A stretch of 44,824 nucleotides of DNA from UBA5972 sp964600965 (GTDB taxonomy: Bacteria > Pseudomonadota > Alphaproteobacteria > Rhodobacterales > Rhodobacteraceae), in contig CAZRLO010000009.1 of NCBI GenBank assembly GCA_964600965.1, positions 1 through 44,824 of the forward strand, read 5' to 3'. The notes under the pieces are model-generated. The model worked only from the letters and a program-made list of their open reading frames with translations. It had not been told where the DNA came from and ran no database searches. Shown here in pieces: positions 42,776 through 44,824 of the stretch (position 1 is the stretch's first letter; every line of letters starts with the position of its first letter). Both the position numbers and the translations under genes were made by a program.

Positions 42776-43794
42776 TGCGGCTTGCCACCTATAATGTCGA
42801 ATGGTTTTCCAGCCTGTTTTCGCGCGACAACCGTCTGTTGGCCGATGCCCATTGGTCGGGCAGGCATGGCATCACGCGCCAGCAGCAGGCGCGGGCGTTG
42901 CAAAGGGTCTTTCAGGCGCTGGATGCGGATGCGGCCCTGATTGTCGAAGCCCCGAACTCCGGGCGCAAGCAATCCTCGGTGATCGCCCTGGAAAACTTTG
43001 CACGCGATTTCGGCCTCAGAACGCGGCGCGCACTGACCGGGTTTTTCAGCGAGACACAGCAGGAAATCACGCTGATGTTCGACCCGGACGTGATCGCCGC
43101 CCGCCACGAACCGGTCGGATTGCCCCGGGATACGAGCGCACCACGCTTTGACAGCACATTCCGGGTGGACCCCCCCATAGACCAGATGCCCGAAACGATC
43201 ACGTTTTCCAAACCCCCGCTTGAGGCGGCCCTGACCACGCGCAGCGGATACCATCTGCGGCTGATCGGGGTTCATGCCAAATCCAAGGCACCGCACGGGG
43301 CCAGAAACGCGGGCGATCTTGCGCGGATATCCATCGCCAACCGGCACAAGCAGATGGCGCAGTGCGTCTGGATCCGACGTCGCGCCGACGCGCATCTTGC
43401 GGCGGGCGACAGTCTGATCGTGCTGGGGGATTTCAACGACGGGCCGGGGCTGGACGAATACGAACATCTGTTCGGGCGATCGGGTGTCGAAATCGTGCTG
43501 GGTGCCGACGGGCCGGCGGACCGGATGCTGTTTGATCCCAACGCCGCCCTGGCGATGTCCCCGCGCAACCGGCCGCGACCGGCGACCGCGCGGTTTTTCC
43601 TGCCGGATCAGGGCGGCTACCTGAATGCGTTGCTCGACTACATCATGGTTTCGCCCGACTTGCGCAAACGTGCGGGAAACTGGGAAATTTGGCACCCCTT
43701 CGATCATGCCACCTGCTGTCGTGACGCAGATTTGCGCGATGCGCTGCTGTCGGCGTCGGATCATTTTCCGGTGACGGTCGAACTTGATATCTGA
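42775..43794 (+). CDS. Endonuclease/exonuclease/phosphatase-family protein
   Basis: 339-residue metal-dependent phosphodiesterase/nuclease fold. Motifs: RLATYNVEWF at the start, GVHAKSK, the LGDFNDGPG metal/catalytic loop and the SASDHFPVTVEL end with the catalytic D-H. The substrate may be DNA, a lipid phosphate or another phosphoester. It is translationally coupled to the DjlA-like gene by a one-base overlap, an order common in this group. No signal peptide. Confidence 0.88.
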   Translation: MRLATYNVEWFSSLFSRDNRLLADAHWSGRHGITRQQQARALQRVFQALDADAALIVEAPNSGRKQSSVIALENFARDFGLRTRRALTGFFSETQQEITLMFDPDVIAARHEPVGLPRDTSAPRFDSTFRVDPPIDQMPETITFSKPPLEAALTTRSGYHLRLIGVHAKSKAPHGARNAGDLARISIANRHKQMAQCVWIRRRADAHLAAGDSLIVLGDFNDGPGLDEYEHLFGRSGVEIVLGADGPADRMLFDPNAALAMSPRNRPRPATARFFLPDQGGYLNALLDYIMVSPDLRKRAGNWEIWHPFDHATCCRDADLRDALLSASDHFPVTVELDI

Positions 43795-43802
43795 TCCAGC
43801 GA

Positions 43803-43842
43803 CCGCCCGGGCGGGGCCGGGCGTGGGATATCGGATGTTTTT
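43803..43842 (+). terminator. Possible terminator after the endonuclease-family gene
   Basis: A GC palindrome CCGCCCGGGCGG (43803-43814) about 10 bases after the stop is followed 22 bases later by a run of T (about 43838-43842). The spacing is too long for a classic terminator; the call is weak. Confidence 0.3.
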
Positions 43843-43932
43843 CCCAAGCGGATGCAGGATCCTACAGTCTTGAAGTTGGCCCCACCCCGGCCTTATGTCA
43901 GGGGATCGAAACCGATAGCACGAGGCAGGCCC

Positions 43933-44824
43933 ATGAATTTCCGCACCCCGATCACACCGGCAAACCGCTTTCTTGATTCGCGAGAGGCGCAATCCGCGGA
44001 CGATCTGGGCGGGCTGCCGGAATGGGCGCTGGGCGACCTCTATCCCACGACCGACGGGCCGGAAATCACCGCCGATCTCGACTGGCTGGCGACGGAATGT
44101 CCGGCGTTCGCGTCTGATTACGAAGGCAAGCTGGGCACGTTGGGCGCGGAAGAGATGCTTTCGGTGATCCGCAGGCTGGAGCGGATCAACGCCGTGTCCG
44201 GGCGGATCATGTCGCTGGCGGGGCTCAGCTATTATCAAAACACCGGCGATGCGGTGCGCGCCAAGTTCCTGTCCGACATGCAGGTGAAAATCACCGACAT
44301 GACCGCGCCGATCGTGTTCTTTTCGCTGGAGATGAACCGGATCGAAGACGCGGCGCTTGAAACGCTGCTGGCGGCGAATGCCGATCTTGCGCGTTATCAA
44401 CCATGGTTCCGGCGCATGCGGGCGATGAAACCGTATCAGCTATCGGATGAACTGGAAAAATTCCTGCACGATCAGTCCGTTGTCGGCGCCGCCGCGTGGA
44501 ACCGGCTTTTTGACGAAACGACCGCGGCGCTGACATTCGACGTGGACGGCGAAGCGCTGAACCTGGAATCGACGCTGAACCTGCTGACCGATCACGACCG
44601 CGACCGGCGCGAAAAGGGTGCGCGTGCGGTGGCCGGCGTTTTCAGCGCGAACCTGCCGCTTTACGCGCGTATCACCAATACGCTGGCCAAGGAAAAGGAG
44701 ATCGAGGATCGGTGGCGCAATCTGCCGACGCCGCAAACCGGGCGGCATCTTTCTAACGACGTTGAGCCCGAAGTGGTCGAGGCGTTGCGCAACGCCGTCG
44801 TTGCCGCCTATCCGAACCTGTCGC
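43933..44824 (+). CDS. pepF: Oligoendopeptidase F family peptidase (M3), partial
   Basis: First 297 residues; the C-terminus with the HExxH zinc site lies beyond the right edge. The N-terminal helical domain matches alphaproteobacterial M3B oligoendopeptidases: GGLPEWALGDLYPTTDGPEI, then RIMSLAGLSYYQNTGD, then LLTDHDRDRREKGARAV. It is a cytoplasmic zinc peptidase that cleaves short peptides. The ATG follows GAGGCAGG by a short distance. Confidence 0.9.
   Translation, partial: MNFRTPITPANRFLDSREAQSADDLGGLPEWALGDLYPTTDGPEITADLDWLATECPAFASDYEGKLGTLGAEEMLSVIRRLERINAVSGRIMSLAGLSYYQNTGDAVRAKFLSDMQVKITDMTAPIVFFSLEMNRIEDAALETLLAANADLARYQPWFRRMRAMKPYQLSDELEKFLHDQSVVGAAAWNRLFDETTAALTFDVDGEALNLESTLNLLTDHDRDRREKGARAVAGVFSANLPLYARITNTLAKEKEIEDRWRNLPTPQTGRHLSNDVEPEVVEALRNAVVAAYPNLS

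Overview
The window is about 45 kb of GC-rich bacterial chromosome. It most likely comes from a marine alphaproteobacterium of the Rhodobacterales (Roseobacter-like). The reasons are the dnaX-ybaB-recR run with an SRP RNA gene upstream, the lgt-midA-pgeF operon next to ubiK, the alphaproteobacterial type of CheA, a CsgH-like curli chaperone, and many enzymes for methylated amines and betaines. No integrase, transposase, phage gene, tRNA or rRNA was seen.

Layout. (1) 1-4602, minus strand: a tightly overlapping catabolic operon (DapA-family lyase, aldehyde dehydrogenase, MttB-family methyltransferase, HpbD-like hydroxyproline-betaine epimerase), preceded on the same strand by a small sulfotransferase. 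It looks like a betaine or hydroxyproline-betaine route with a corrinoid-type methyltransferase. (2) 5650-6965, plus: two curlin-repeat amyloid subunits flanking a CsgH-like chaperone. (3) 7114-12896: chemotaxis genes. cheR-cheD lie on plus and converge on a minus-strand operon STAS-cheY-cheA-cheW-cheY-CheZ/CheT-like phosphatase. (4) 13296-16519, plus: a PhnD-like periplasmic binding protein followed by a hybrid histidine kinase, a likely ligand-sensing pair. (5) 16547-20632, minus: a 1361-residue membrane protein joining two rhodanese domains, a YidC/Oxa1-like membrane domain and a PEP-synthase-like ATP-grasp plus phosphohistidine module. This is the most unusual gene here. (6) 20998-28935: an amidase, a membrane protein with a duplicated two-helix module, a DAO-family oxidoreductase, a VWA (DUF1194) protein and a creatinase. 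(7) 30287-44824: mostly housekeeping genes (pgeF, midA-like, lgt, ubiK, hemF, recR, ybaB, dnaX, ffs) mixed with a YbjN-like protein, an EamA transporter, a CX5R phosphatase, an esterase, a GNAT acetyltransferase, a DjlA-like co-chaperone, an endonuclease/phosphatase-family protein and a partial pepF.

Four long intergenic gaps carry tandem arrays of 8-bp units. All fit a shared framework (YRGWCNNC), and three contain a GTCTAG-N4-CTAGAC inverted repeat. I know of no name for this family. The arrays, the rhodanese-YidC-PPDK fusion and the CheZ/CheT-like phosphatase are the best candidates for undescribed biology. All functions are inferred by reading sequence motifs; no database search was run.
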